Of a DNA stretch of 62,500 bases, positions 9,601 through 19,950 are shown one piece after another. Source of the stretch: Leishmania mexicana MHOM/GT/2001/U1103 (lineage: Eukaryota > Euglenozoa > Kinetoplastea > Trypanosomatida > Trypanosomatidae). A model generated the notes under the pieces. The model saw only the letters and a program-made list of their open reading frames with translations. It was not told the origin of the DNA and ran no database searches. Within the stretch, counting starts at the first letter, position 1. Every line of letters starts with the position of its first letter. A program made the translations under genes and the position numbers. The stretch covers positions 392,047-454,546 of the forward strand of contig NC_018315.1 of NCBI RefSeq assembly GCF_000234665.1, given 5' to 3'.

Positions 9601-12189
9601 GCGCTAGCGACAGCCCTATGCAAGGGCGGCATCTTTTGCTCAGGTAAAGGACTCTTCGCCGCTTTGGCCGTGTCGATGGCGCAGAGCGAGGAGGGCCTAA
9701 TTCGTGCCACTGCGTGCATGTACCGTGCCGCCTTCTACACCGGCGTGCTTATGCGCAAGCGCCAGCAGCACTTTGAGACGGAGACGCGCCTGACCGCAAA
9801 TGGCGGCTTTACGCTGTTGGTGGTGAACATCCCCATCATCACGCTGCGACGCCTCGTCGCGCGGGTGAACGAAGGCTATGACGTGTTTGCCTCCATGCGC
9901 GACGTCTCCAAGGGGAATGAGACGGAGCGGGACAGCACCTGGCTCAACGTGAACGGCACCAACACGGCTGCCAGCACCGGCACCGCCCTTACCCCTCGGG
10001 GGCGGCGTGGCGGGCGACTGTATTCACCGAACTCGTCCGGCGCTCACGCGCCAGCCTCGCTACCCTTCGCGCGCTCCATGCCGCATTTTCCACACTCGGT
10101 GATTGAGGTGAGCCGTGTCATCAGCAACCGATCCGCCGTACTCTGCGGTCACCCGCTGGACATGCTGCGGCTGGATACGATCCTCGCCCGCTTCGCGGAT
10201 TTTAACGATGTGAAGATTCACAAGGAGTACCTCCCCGCTGGCGGTCCAGAGAACAGCTACTTCTTCAACAAGCACATGGCGCACGAGCTCATGGGACTGT
10301 GGAGGACGCGCGGGGTTTCCTTCTCGCTTGCCAGCGTGCAGCTGCCCGTGTACTCGCCGGTGAACGGTGACTTGTGGGCGGCGTCGCTGCGCGTGCCTTT
10401 CGGCCCTCCGGCGCCGTCAGATATGCCGACTACCACGATGGCGTCAGCCTACGTCAGCAACGCCATCTTGTGTTCTGCGGCACCTCCACCAATGGCGGGG
10501 TATCGCGACGAGTGGTGGATGTTCAACGTTGCAGAGGCGGCGACGTGCTCCAACCAGGACCTGACCTACTCCCTGCGCCACATGCAGGACGGCAGTGTCC
10601 TGCTCGACTTCTCCACCCACGCAATGAGGATTGGGCGGCTGATTGCGTGGACGAACAAGTCGATTACGGTGCTTGCGGCGCCAGAGAACCGTCACGAGTC
10701 GTCGGCGATGCCGCCGCCGCGGCGCAGCCCGAAAGACGAGGCCGTGCGCAACACAATGAAGAAGCTCGCCATAATCAACAATGTTCTTCGAGAGGTCGGT
10801 GACAGGACCGAGCAACCGTCTGACGCTCTGGCAAACCCTTCCGTGGAGCTGTCCACCACCTTCACGGAGCTAGGGCTGCTGGAGGTACTGCAGAGGCCGC
10901 GGGAGCGTGCCGGAACATGTCGCTCCGGCGCCCCGACGCACGCCGCCTCCGTGGTGCTGAGCGAGGGGCAGAGCAGCCACCATGGTCACGGCAGCATGAG
11001 GTTCGGCAACGTGCCGTCCAGAGTTGGTGTGGCTTCTGATGCGCCATCCGCGTACCGACTGGATGCTGCCACTTCACTGGGTGGGCCCCGTGGCGTCGCC
11101 TCATCCAACGGCACAGCCGCGGGCCGACGCATAAACCCGAGCATCGGCGCTCTTGTATCGCTGAAAAGCGCTTCCGCGAACAGCGCGAATCATGCCATCA
11201 TCCCGGCCACGGCCAGCAACCTCAGCAACCCGAACGCCATCGGGTACAGGCCTACGGACAGCCTGTCTCTGAGCTCTGCTGGCGCCGTCGCCGGCTGTCT
11301 CGGGGGCGATCTGTGGCACACTATAAGCCCAGTTGGCCAGTCTGATGCAAGCAGCGAGCAGCGCACGCCAACGGTAACGTCCATGTCTATCGGCGCTTTC
11401 TCATCGCTGCAGCTCACAACGGAGGAGGCGTCTGGCGTTGGTGGTGTCAGCCACCCTGCCCCACCGGCGCCGTTCCTCTCTGTCCCGCAGGAGGCGTACT
11501 TGCCGCCCAGCTCCGTCTCAGTAGGTCGCGGCCGCAGCAGCGCTGTGGTGGCCTCCGACTCCCTTCACGAGGGCCCGGCCTCCGCTTTCGCTCTTCCATC
11601 GGACGCGGTGGCGCGGCTGGCGAGTGAGCCGGAGCGTATCCCGGCGCGCCGCATTCGCTCGGCGCCTAGCGGGCAGGGCAGCCCGCACATTCAGGCGTCT
11701 GGCGCCACCGCCCCGCGGTGGACGCGGGGCATTCAGTGCGAGCCGCCCACGGAAGGGGACCGCCCGAGTACGGAGAGAGGCGGTGCGGTGGCGTTCGGCG
11801 ACGACAGCGCTGGTGTCCGCCGCGTTTCCGGTGACAGCCTTACCCACGACGCGGCGTGCTTTCCGGCTTCCATGTATGAGAATGGCTTTGTAATTCGCCG
11901 CAACGGCGACTACGCTGGTATCGTGAACGTATATCAAGTCTCCACTCTGATCACGTGCTACGAGATGCAGTTTAACTCCGTCCTCTGCGACGGCGCCGTT
12001 CTGTTCGCCAGGTTGCTCAAGAGGGCATCTGGCATTGCCTTTCCCTCATACACGCTGTTGCTCTGCCCTACAGTGTTTTCTCTTCTGGAGTTGTGGGACG
12101 GCTACGAGTTTGAGGAGCTGTGGAGGCGTTCCCTTAGCGCCCCGGTGTGCAGTCGTGCCACGTCACCCCTCTCTGCTGGTCTGATGTGA
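6619..12189 (+). CDS. Large low-complexity protein with a degenerate SAT/FAS-type acyltransferase core
   Basis: This 1856-residue protein has no annotated name that I recognise. Residues 1 to about 860 are Ala/Ser/Pro/Gly-rich with a Q run near 727-735 and a proline run near 805. Residues about 865-1355 read as an ordered domain. Its landmarks follow the acyltransferase (SAT) domains of fungal fatty-acid synthase beta and polyketide synthases. They are IFCSGKGLFAALAVS (1005-1019) where the nucleophile elbow GHSQG sits; VVNIPIITLRRLV; LPAGGPENSYF (1205-1215) where LPVxAPFHS is expected; QLPVYSP; and a closing LLDF (1328-1331) like the family's LDFGPG. The nucleophile Ser is Gly1009 and the catalytic His is Asn1212, so activity looks lost. 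A second conserved-looking stretch fills about 1752-1845. The ATG at 6619 lies 29 nt after a strong splice acceptor. The coding call is firm; the domain call is by-eye remote homology. Confidence 0.8.
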   Translation: MSSRSDAPVPPPSGSQPGSPLAPPASAPSPQRRVTCSHFPSAHGLAGDADAAASGTLHQPPCSTVFSPEGNTVATSFLSAESVAQVVMAPESDPAPALAATTDEDCRASHIAVNPAILASARGASPSTDKGVSVTTLASLESATMPSSAFPQSSTKTRAWLANQRRPRPMPYPSSTAVSSGYLLRFGHGTGSTVFSSRDTAGLLKQAQTPPPPPLVPLSSSSTDPTASAAPAFLHSLWPTTSPTATATALSSATVVRTPSFVTATAARGRGRNNAAAARSSPDTPSISAPSGTGAADDDSGVQVMLGISHSDRLHSTAAPAVSSFNSHHTRAGSTSAANVPYRARSGCVGTDVGRNADSHEVCNTGMVSHGELMPPTAHASLTSIATAAAGDPSVHTTSDCTACARVGTMSSATKVMGAPHDYTHCLSSPPLGASRGPQPRQQQALCDDGSGSGANNTSRGHFGASWPRGGSGVLRCARADIADRHALRVAGGLRGSGVAQELTPNAPTEESDGQIPPAAHGRQPWSALPCGLMAVSDGDTITGGAAVEAQRGASKGDGGAGTEAALGAGAAARAYEVNPIAFVLSGAQRSRSEEGGARQASTATSRPVSLTRGGCHSSPAAQREAFRGCAGNPTAATDELSPLPGYCKNARVVLTAAYAAANRSVTEAGKGWDEPGCVDSALMPWAPPTGDEALRNPYQAFRMHRYHTGTETQSLQHEVMREVSQQQQQRQRQWPPAAGSKSAPEAASEQSGEDEGTPDRQLQTRCHKEQQACPEAPARQRDGATVVSSLRRFLSIIPAPSTPDQPPPPPPPRGSVANNDRTLPFQHLPSTALPSSSAMAAAATRPSPSPAAATRPSPIPPVPTTFALFGALERLSRFSEMVQLCQEHADVLDDFLTRLTLQLHRNSCALPLLASGVNPACSQSSPPSLATSAAHDDCEFLRWHRIIMFLLRQPSELVKVGAEFFTDAVNSWPLHMLYLTCCFYVTAREHGFDALATALCKGGIFCSGKGLFAALAVSMAQSEEGLIRATACMYRAAFYTGVLMRKRQQHFETETRLTANGGFTLLVVNIPIITLRRLVARVNEGYDVFASMRDVSKGNETERDSTWLNVNGTNTAASTGTALTPRGRRGGRLYSPNSSGAHAPASLPFARSMPHFPHSVIEVSRVISNRSAVLCGHPLDMLRLDTILARFADFNDVKIHKEYLPAGGPENSYFFNKHMAHELMGLWRTRGVSFSLASVQLPVYSPVNGDLWAASLRVPFGPPAPSDMPTTTMASAYVSNAILCSAAPPPMAGYRDEWWMFNVAEAATCSNQDLTYSLRHMQDGSVLLDFSTHAMRIGRLIAWTNKSITVLAAPENRHESSAMPPPRRSPKDEAVRNTMKKLAIINNVLREVGDRTEQPSDALANPSVELSTTFTELGLLEVLQRPRERAGTCRSGAPTHAASVVLSEGQSSHHGHGSMRFGNVPSRVGVASDAPSAYRLDAATSLGGPRGVASSNGTAAGRRINPSIGALVSLKSASANSANHAIIPATASNLSNPNAIGYRPTDSLSLSSAGAVAGCLGGDLWHTISPVGQSDASSEQRTPTVTSMSIGAFSSLQLTTEEASGVGGVSHPAPPAPFLSVPQEAYLPPSSVSVGRGRSSAVVASDSLHEGPASAFALPSDAVARLASEPERIPARRIRSAPSGQGSPHIQASGATAPRWTRGIQCEPPTEGDRPSTERGGAVAFGDDSAGVRRVSGDSLTHDAACFPASMYENGFVIRRNGDYAGIVNVYQVSTLITCYEMQFNSVLCDGAVLFARLLKRASGIAFPSYTLLLCPTVFSLLELWDGYEFEELWRRSLSAPVCSRATSPLSAGLM

Positions 12190-12364
12190 GTCTTCCCCTT
12201 TCTGGCACCGTGGCTCCGCCTGGCTCTCTCTGCGTGCTTGTGTGTATAAATGTAGGTAGGCGGGTGTGTACATCACACACACACACTCACACCTGTGGGT
12301 GCGTGTTAACAGCGGTGGACGTGTTTCGTCATGTCGTCTGATGCCGTTTCCTTTTATTTCAAGG

Positions 12365-12388
12365 ATATATATATATATATATATATAT
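12365..12388. repeat. (AT)n microsatellite
   Basis: Twelve perfect AT units in the region expected to be the 3'UTR of the acyltransferase-like gene. Confidence 0.9.
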
Positions 12389-12473
12389 TCTGTGTATCTC
12401 GTGTTGTCTCCTCTTGTTCCTTGTCATTTTCGGTGTCGTCTTGCTTCTCACATGCGCGGTGGCAGGCGTACAT

Positions 12474-12545
12474 CCCCTCCCTGCCCCTCCCTCCCTGCGA
12501 GGTTATTTTTTTTCGTGGGAGGAGGGAGGGAGGGGCAGGGAGGGG
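12474..12545. repeat. Perfect 23-bp inverted repeat (potential RNA hairpin)
   Basis: The C-rich left arm 12474-12496 is exactly complementary to the G-rich right arm 12523-12545, with a 26-nt loop containing a T8 run. Transcribed from the + strand it would form a very stable stem about 300 nt after the stop codon of the acyltransferase-like gene. No pseudogene or known element explains it. Confidence 0.75.
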
Positions 12546-13319
12546 TGACAAGAAAGGAGTGCACCCAACAAACAAACCACCAGAAGTGAAGAACAACCAC
12601 GAGAGCGCATGATTTTGTGGATGTCGTTGCGCGTGTCTTTCTGCACCTCCCCACCCCGTTCCTCCTGTTCTTCCCTCCCTCCCTCCCTTCTCCTCTTTGC
12701 TTTTTGTGTTCGTGCTCGAGCGACCCCTGCACGTGCCCGTGCTGCACACCACACACACATACATAGATACATGTATACATATATACATATATATATACAC
12801 GCAGATACACGAAGACAACAACGGAAAAGACAGCGACCAAATTAGGCAGACAAGGGGGCTTCTGAAAAAGGGTGTCAGGGCACAGTGTGTCGCACCGTTT
12901 ACGACGTGACCACCCGCACATCCCCTCCTCCTCCCCTTCTACTCTGTGCCTGTTGAGCTCTGTGCTCTTCACGCGCCGAGGCGGTTGGCAGTGGCGTTGG
13001 TCTCCATCACCTTGGCTGTAGGCTCCTGGCGATGTGTGTATGCGCACACGTCTACGTGTATGTGTAACTCTCTTCAGCTTCCCCCCTCTACGTGCTTCTC
13101 TCTCCGCCGCATCTTACTTTCTCACTTGCGTCTGCTTGACACGCTGGCTTCATTCATCATAACCCCCCCTTTCCCCCTCCCTCCAAACATCGACACACGC
13201 TCGTGCACACCTGTGCGAGGTTCGCTTGCATCCGCGTTTGCGTAGTCCCGCAGCAGGCCCTTGTACTCTTCGCGTTTTTTTGTTCTTCGCTCCCGACCCC
13301 GTTGTTCTCTTTGCGCGAC

Positions 13320-14126
13320 ATGTCCAAGTCTATTGCTGTAATCGCCGCGGGCGCCCCCGCTGCTCTGGTGCAGGCTGCGTCCGCCATGGTGACCAAGGCG
13401 ACTGGTGGTGCTGTGCAGGCGATGCAGGCGACCTCGGCTGCGTCCAATGCCATCGTTGTCGGCATGCAGGCCCCGCGCGGCGTGTACGCGTGCGTCGCCG
13501 AGCCGCCTAGCACGACCAGCGGCCCATACGCAGGCGTGAAGACGGTTGTGGTGCGCGCCATCCTCCCGCGCAGTGCGCCAGACACGATGCAGGTGCGCGA
13601 CATACTGGACGTGTACCCGGCCTCCGGTATTACGTGCGAGAAGGAGATAGCAGAGGCGGTGGAGAACTTCAAAAAGGCGGCCAAGGTGGCTGTAGAGAAG
13701 GCGAAGGCAATGAAAGCGGCGCGTGTGACGCTCGTAATGAAGCCGGCGACCAAGTACGAGCGCCTGAATGGCCTCTTCCGCGAGACGTGCACCAAGACGA
13801 TAGAGGCAGCCGGCCTCTCCGTCGAGACGTCCACCACGGCCGCGGCGACGAACACCCTCATCATGTTTCCGGAGAAGATGAGCGTTGTCATGGTGAGCGA
13901 CGACCCCGTCTGCGAGAACGTCCAGTACGCGTTTGCTGGCGTCGTCGGCGGCGTTCACACTACCTACTATACCGACGCCGGTAGCAAGATCCACGGCGGA
14001 CACAGCTACAAGTCCGTCGCGCTGGCGCTGGCAGAGGAGCTCAGGTCCCTAGGCATGAAGGCGGAGGCAGCGAAGGTGGAGGCGGCCGCACAGAAGAGCC
14101 CCCGCAATGCGGCTGCTGCCATGTAG
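13320..14126 (+). CDS. Degenerate isocitrate/isopropylmalate dehydrogenase-like protein
   Basis: The 268-residue protein shows the C-terminal half of the beta-decarboxylating dehydrogenase fold. Residues about 140-165 (LVMKPATKYERLNGLF) match the family's K-x-N...DGLF region. Residues 182-192 (MFPEKMSVVMV) match the MNPEQFDVLV strand. CENVQYAFAGVVGG (198-211) occupies the place of GDILSDLAAGLVGG. ALAEELRSLGMKAEAAKVEAA matches the C-terminal helix with LGL..AdrIE. The metal-binding aspartates of GDxxSD are Glu199 and Tyr203, and the HGSAPDIAGK NAD-binding loop is missing, so dehydrogenase activity is unlikely. At 268 residues it is shorter than the usual 330-420. The Ala-rich N-terminus could be a mitochondrial presequence. 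I infer a structural role, perhaps as a subunit of a mitochondrial complex; that is a guess. I use the ATG at 13320; the upstream frame extension has no ATG. Confidence 0.75.
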   Translation: MSKSIAVIAAGAPAALVQAASAMVTKATGGAVQAMQATSAASNAIVVGMQAPRGVYACVAEPPSTTSGPYAGVKTVVVRAILPRSAPDTMQVRDILDVYPASGITCEKEIAEAVENFKKAAKVAVEKAKAMKAARVTLVMKPATKYERLNGLFRETCTKTIEAAGLSVETSTTAAATNTLIMFPEKMSVVMVSDDPVCENVQYAFAGVVGGVHTTYYTDAGSKIHGGHSYKSVALALAEELRSLGMKAEAAKVEAAAQKSPRNAAAAM

Positions 14127-17100
14127 TGGTCAGCAGCGACGACATGCCATGCCGAGAGACGCTGGGGTGCAGTAATGGTATTGGTGGTGGACGGGAGGGT
14201 GCGACAACGGTGGCGAGGCAAGCACGCTTGTTCGTTGTGTGTTGCTGCGATTCGTGCACTGTCACCCCGCGGCGTCTCCCCTGCACGCCATCGCGTGTTC
14301 TTTATATTTCGCTCCCCTCCATTGTGAACGCGCTTTTTTTATTCGCCGTCGATGAATGAAGTTAGTGGACTTTAGTAGCCGTAGTGGGTGTTACGAGGGG
14401 TGGGGCAGGGCGGACGAGGGAAGGTGCCAGCGGCAGAGCAGGAGAAAGGCAGACGATGGGGCCTGGGAGGTGCCCCGGTCATGGAGACCTCAGGCAGCGG
14501 CCATCGGAAACGGAGCTTGTATGCCGGTCCTTGCTTCTTTTGTTGTGACGAAGCCCCTCGCTCCCTCCAGCCCCTGCTCCTCTGCCTTCTCCCTCTTCAC
14601 ATGCCGCTGCTCTCCATCTGCGTCCCGTACCCCTGTGTGTGGCCAGTATCGCGGACAAGGACGATGGGGAGGGGGTACACGTAGGCAAGTGTGAGGGCCG
14701 GGGGGGGGGCAAGGAGACAGACGGAGAGCAGCGGGAGCATCAGCTATACGCCCCAATAAGTGCAAGCAAGCGCAGACGCCGGAACTCATCCTTATTCCTA
14801 ATGCCCCTTCCACTCTCTCTTCCGCCCGTATCCTTTTTTTTCTCCACCTGAACTCTGTTGTTGCACATGCGTGCTTGCGGCGGATGTGTCCGTGAGCGCG
14901 AAGGCGTTCTGGAGGAGGGGGAGAGGGGGAGCGCAGGATTTCTCGAGCATTGGTTTCGTAGCCTGCGATGTGCTATGTGATGCGCGTTGCTATGGCCGGT
15001 GAAGTAGTAGCGGATGCCTGACCCTTTGTCTTTTCGCTTCGATTTTTTCCTCGGTTCTTTGTCTGTGCGAGGCGGCCCGTACACCGGCGGCGGGGAGGCG
15101 ATGATGGGTGCGAGCACAAACCCCGACGGGATGGACTAGTAAAAGGCGAAGCAACGATAAGCAGCAAGAATAATAAGCAGAGCCAAAGAGCGCGTATCTC
15201 CGGCGCTTCCAGGCCATCCTTATCCCCCCCCCTCCCCCACTCGGTCACCTCGACATTGCAGGCCGAACGCTTCTTGCGAGCGACTCGAGCGGGCTCTCGT
15301 CACGTGCGTTGGCCCATATGTGTGAGTGACGGAGGTAGAGTGCCCTGCCCGCGCTCTCTCCGTGCCTGATGGCTGGTGCACGCGAGCGAGCGAGCACGGA
15401 GCAGAGCTCTACGCGATTCATCATTTAATTGGGGCTGGGGGACGTCACCACTGGTTCGTAGCCGACCCCTCGCACGGGGTCATGTCGATGTGGATCACCT
15501 TCCATGTAAATGCACGCGTTCACATACGCTTACGCAAAGGCATAGGCCACATCTAGGAGCCACACTACCGTGCGCCATATGATCATGCCAGCTATCCTGA
15601 CAACACCTCTTCTTCACCTTTGCTTTCTTTCGCTCTCGCGTTGTTCATCACCCTCTCTTCGAATGGCACACCCACACGCACGCATCGGGCACCGCTGCAC
15701 TGCTTACGCTTCTGCCACATCGTGTGCCCAACCCTCCCCCTCCCCCTTTTTTCCCCTGTACACACGCTCACGTTTCATGCGCGCTTGTGTGCGCGTTGGT
15801 GTGGACGTGCTCCGTTGACCTCTTTCACTGTCTCACCACGTCAACCCCACGCGAAGACACACACACACCCACACGCATATACGAAAAACCAAAAGAAGGA
15901 AGAAAACATCCACCACCACTACCATACCGCCCGATCAAGATTTCTTCCCTCTCAATCGTCACACACGCACCGTTTGGTGCCTTTTCTCTCTCTATATCTA
16001 CCTACTCTCACCTACTCCCCATCACTGGGACAGATCGGCATCCCAACGTCTGTCTCCGTCCATTTCTTTATCCTTAGAACATACCGCAAAGCAAAAGAAC
16101 GAAAAGTAAAAAGACAAAAAAGTAAGAGTAAACACCCTTCCCCGGCTCCACGGCGCGAGGACGCGGAATACGGCACAGACACGCGGCAGGCTGCGCGCAG
16201 CCGCAGGAAGCAGTGCTGAAGGAGTCGCACGGTTGTTTCTGGCCCCGCGGCGTTTCCAGTCTTTTGTTTTCGACAAGTCGACGGCCATCGACTCTGCTCC
16301 CCCCTCCCCGGTTGCAACACACGTAAACGGTGGTACCAGAGGAGATCGACCGGTGCACAGAGCAGCTCCGCTTTTTAATATAGTTAAGAACATTTTATTT
16401 TGGGTTCTGCGCGCCGACTTTGTGGGCAGAGACAGCCGAAAGGTGAACATCTCTGTTCGTGGACGGCGACTCTTTTCTTCGTCGTTTTTATTTATTTACT
16501 CTCTTCTACACCAAACTTGCATTCTGTTATTGCTATCTGTTTCGGTGCGTGCGCTTCGTAGGCAGCACCGCTGGCTCCCCTCTTTCTCTCTCTCTCTGTG
16601 TGCGTGAGTGCGCACGTGTTTGTGTGTGTGTGTGTGTGTGGCTCTGTGGACTGTCTGCCGGCTCTTCACAGGAAGACGTGTTCATCTCCCGACGCTGCAA
16701 ACGCGCTTTGGTCGGCGCAGAAAAAAAAGTAGTTACCCGGCGAAAGGCCGCATAGAGGAGTTGTACGAGGCGAGAACAGAGCAAGCAGAGTCCGACAGCT
16801 GCGCTGCAGAGGGGGAAAAAGCGAGCAAAGTGCAACGCAGCATCTGTGCAGCGAGGCCATCGCGCGTCGCCGGCTCGAGGAAGGAAAGCGTGAGGCCAAC
16901 AACGGAGCTTCATTCGTATCATTCCTGCGCCCTTTTGAAGCTCAAACACTTTGCTTTTTTTTTCACATTGCTTCGCCGACATCAGCTCTGCTTCGCCACT
17001 AGCTCACCCACTCTACCTACTCCTGCTCCCGGTTCTCTTGGCGTTTTTCTTTCCAACCTAGCCGTACGCTCATCCACCTTTATCATCGCTGCTCGAAGAA

Positions 17101-18315
17101 AGGGAGGGGGCACTTATCGCCAGTCTAGTTCTCCCTTTGTCGATTTTCTTGTGTGTGTGTGTTTTCTATTGTTCATCTCCGTCGATTTCTACGGTGCAGG
17201 CATCTTTATCATCAACGCTCTCGAGCGTGAAGGCATAGTATATATATATCGTTGCCCCCCACCACCACCTTCTGCTTCCTTCTTCCCTTGCTCTCCTCTT
17301 TCTCGGGTTCGATCTCTGCAGAACCCCTCCTTTTCCCTTGCTCGTCTGCGGCCTTCACAAGCTTGACAGAAGGGGGGGGTGAGGGCCTTGTCCTGACACG
17401 ACGAACTGCCCACCCTACACCCACAAACACAGACACGACCAACCCCAACTCCAGTGCTGAGTCGCATACACACCCCCTCCCCTCCCTTCTGTTGTTTTCC
17501 TCCTCCTTCGCTTACTCTCGCTGTTCACCGCTTCGCTTATCGATTTCCCACGTCTTCTTTCAGCGTCTTCACAGGATTTTTTTTTTCTTTCGCCGCTTCA
17601 CACGCTTCTTCGCGTGTGCTCGTGCGTGCTCGCGTGTGCTCGCTGTCTTGTTATTGCCTGTCTGTCGTTCTCGCATACCCCGGGACACCTCAGCGTGATC
17701 CACAGCGGCCAACCCTCTCCCTCCCTCCCCCCCTTCCCTCCCCAATTGGGCAGTCGGCACGAAATACACCATCACCACACCAGTACACACCGTCACACCC
17801 ACACACGCGCACACCGAAGAGGAGGGGTAAGGCACCTGTTGACAGTGTAGATGCCTATATCTCTCCTCTCTCACTCCGTTCATCACCAAACCCCCTCCCT
17901 CCCCTTCCCTCCTCCTCCTCCCTCACAGAGCTCATCACTCACTTTTGCCCCAGTCCACACACACGCTCCCCTTTTTTTTTTACGCCGTTTCCTAGTTGTG
18001 TTGTCCTTGTTCACCCAGCATCATTGTCCCCCTTGTCTGCCGCACCGCCACTTCCTGCTTGAGCGCCGCAGGTCTTATCTCTTACCTTCTCTAGTCTCCC
18101 GCTCTGTGTGAGCCGTGTCGAGCTCTCTTCCCCTCTCCTCGCTATCTTCGCCTTTTCTCCTCTTCCTCCCTCTCCTCCCTCCCTTTCCCGTCGTCTCTCC
18201 TTCCAGCACCTTCGATACCCTCCCCCGCCTCGCACGGTGATTTTCTGGTGGCTCTTCTTGGCTTGTATTCTTGTGCTCTTCCGGTTCTGCTCTTGCTTCA
18301 GTCACGTTGGTTTCT

Positions 18316-18369
18316 TATATATATATATATGTGTGTATGTGTATGTGTGTATGTGTATGTGTGTGTGTG
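18316..18369. repeat. TA/TATG/TG compound microsatellite
   Basis: A (TA) run passes into gtgtatgt-type units, followed by an ATC trinucleotide run near 18376-18390. Confidence 0.85.
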
Positions 18370-19950
18370 CTGATTATCATCATCATCATCGCTGCCATCA
18401 TCCACACATCTTTGCCATTTCGACTTTTTTTTGTAGTGGTTTATTATTATTATTGGGCTCCTTCTCTCTCCGTCTTCAACTCACTATCCCTCCTCCCACA
18501 CGTCTCCCCTTCCGTCCCTTCGCCACTGTTTTTCGTGTTTTTTTTTGCTCTACTCTTCACAATCAAGGCTCTCTCGCTCCGAATTATTTATTTATTTATT
18601 CTTGTCGCCGTTGTTGCTCTCTCTCTCTCCCTCTCTCTCTCCCTCTCTCTCTCTCCGTGTCTTTGTGTTTTGGCGCCAACTCGAGTACTGGTCGTTCTTC
18701 CTCCCCTTGTCCCCTTCTTGTTCTCTTGTTTCCTCGCTGTAGTTGCTGCTTCTCGCGCTTTTTCTTGTTTTCGTAGCTCGGCTCCATACCTCTCCCCCTC
18801 TTTTTTTTGGTCGCACGAGCTCACAGATATACACGCAACCCCCCCGTCCCCTTCCTCCCTCCCCGCCCTCACACACAGACGCACTGGCTCCTCTTTGCTT
18901 CACCAAACCCATTGACGGTACGCCGACTCACCGACGCGCACAACAGCATCCGCCCGCGCACGCACGACGGCTCGCACAGGCCCTACATCCAGCACACGCA
19001 CCACACTCGAGCAGGCGAAGAAAAAAAACGCTCCCTTCCATTTTTTCTTTTCTTGTCGCCGAGCTGCTTCGTAGGTGCTTCCCGTGCTGTGCTGTTTGCT
19101 GTGCCTTTTTTTTTGCGTTTTCGGCCTTTACTGGCTTGCTTGCGCGTGTCTATCTCGGTGTGTCTGTCAGCTCTCCTGGTGTACCTCGCGAGCTCGCGCG
19201 TGTGTACCTTGTGGTCCTTCTGCCGTTGTGTCGTCCCTTGCTCGTCTGCACACCACTACCACCTAGCTCTTCCTCGTCCTCTGCCTGCCTTCTTTTTTTC
19301 CCTTTTCAAACGTTTTGTTTCTCGATTTCCTCCCCCGTTGTGTGTGGTCGAATTTTGTTGATTTTGGTAGGGCATGTGTGACTGTCAGAGCTCCTTGACA
19401 GTGACGTGAAGGCGACGGAGGTGGCATAAAGATCAGCAGCGGTTAGTGACCGTGGACAGCCGCACAGGTTCGACGAAAGAGGAGCAGCACGGAGAGGCAA
19501 GATCTTCGCTACTGCTCGATTTGTTGCGCTTCCGCCCCTCTCCTCTGCTCTCTCCGACGTGCTGCGGTTGTGTCTGCATTACTCACGCACACACGCGTAC
19601 ACTCCGGTGCACACCCAATTTTCGAAGGTACATAGGGAAATTCGAGCTTCCTTTTTTCTTTTTTTGCCTGTGCTTCTCTAACCCGGCCTCTTCACGCCCA
19701 TTTCCCCTCTGTTCTCCCCTCAGCCACACTTCTCTCTTCGTTGGCTGGTTCACTGTGATACCGAGTGCAGCGTCGCGTTACCGTCCCTCTACTCCCCGCT
19801 TTTTCTTTTGGCTGTTTTGCAGAACAATTATATATATATATATTTCGTCTTTTCACATACCTGTCCTCTGTGCGATTTCGTGCTGCGTTCCGTTTCGCTT
19901 CCTTTCGCCGCGCGTGTCTGTCTGTGTCTGTCCCGTCGTCGTCGTCGTCC

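Larger units (their letters stand above)
12190..13319. other. 1.1-kb intergenic/UTR region with a long hairpin and a TA microsatellite
   Basis: No gene is seen. The region holds a (TA)12 run (12365-12388), a perfect 23-bp inverted repeat (12474-12545) and TA/CA-rich sequence near 12770-12800. The nearest AG dinucleotides upstream of the next ATG are at about 13245-13256, after the pyrimidine block at 13163-13186, so splicing probably occurs there. Confidence 0.6.

Noticed and set aside
13122..14003. 293-codon frame on the - strand
   Set aside because: Antisense shadow of the dehydrogenase-like gene; all other genes run on +.
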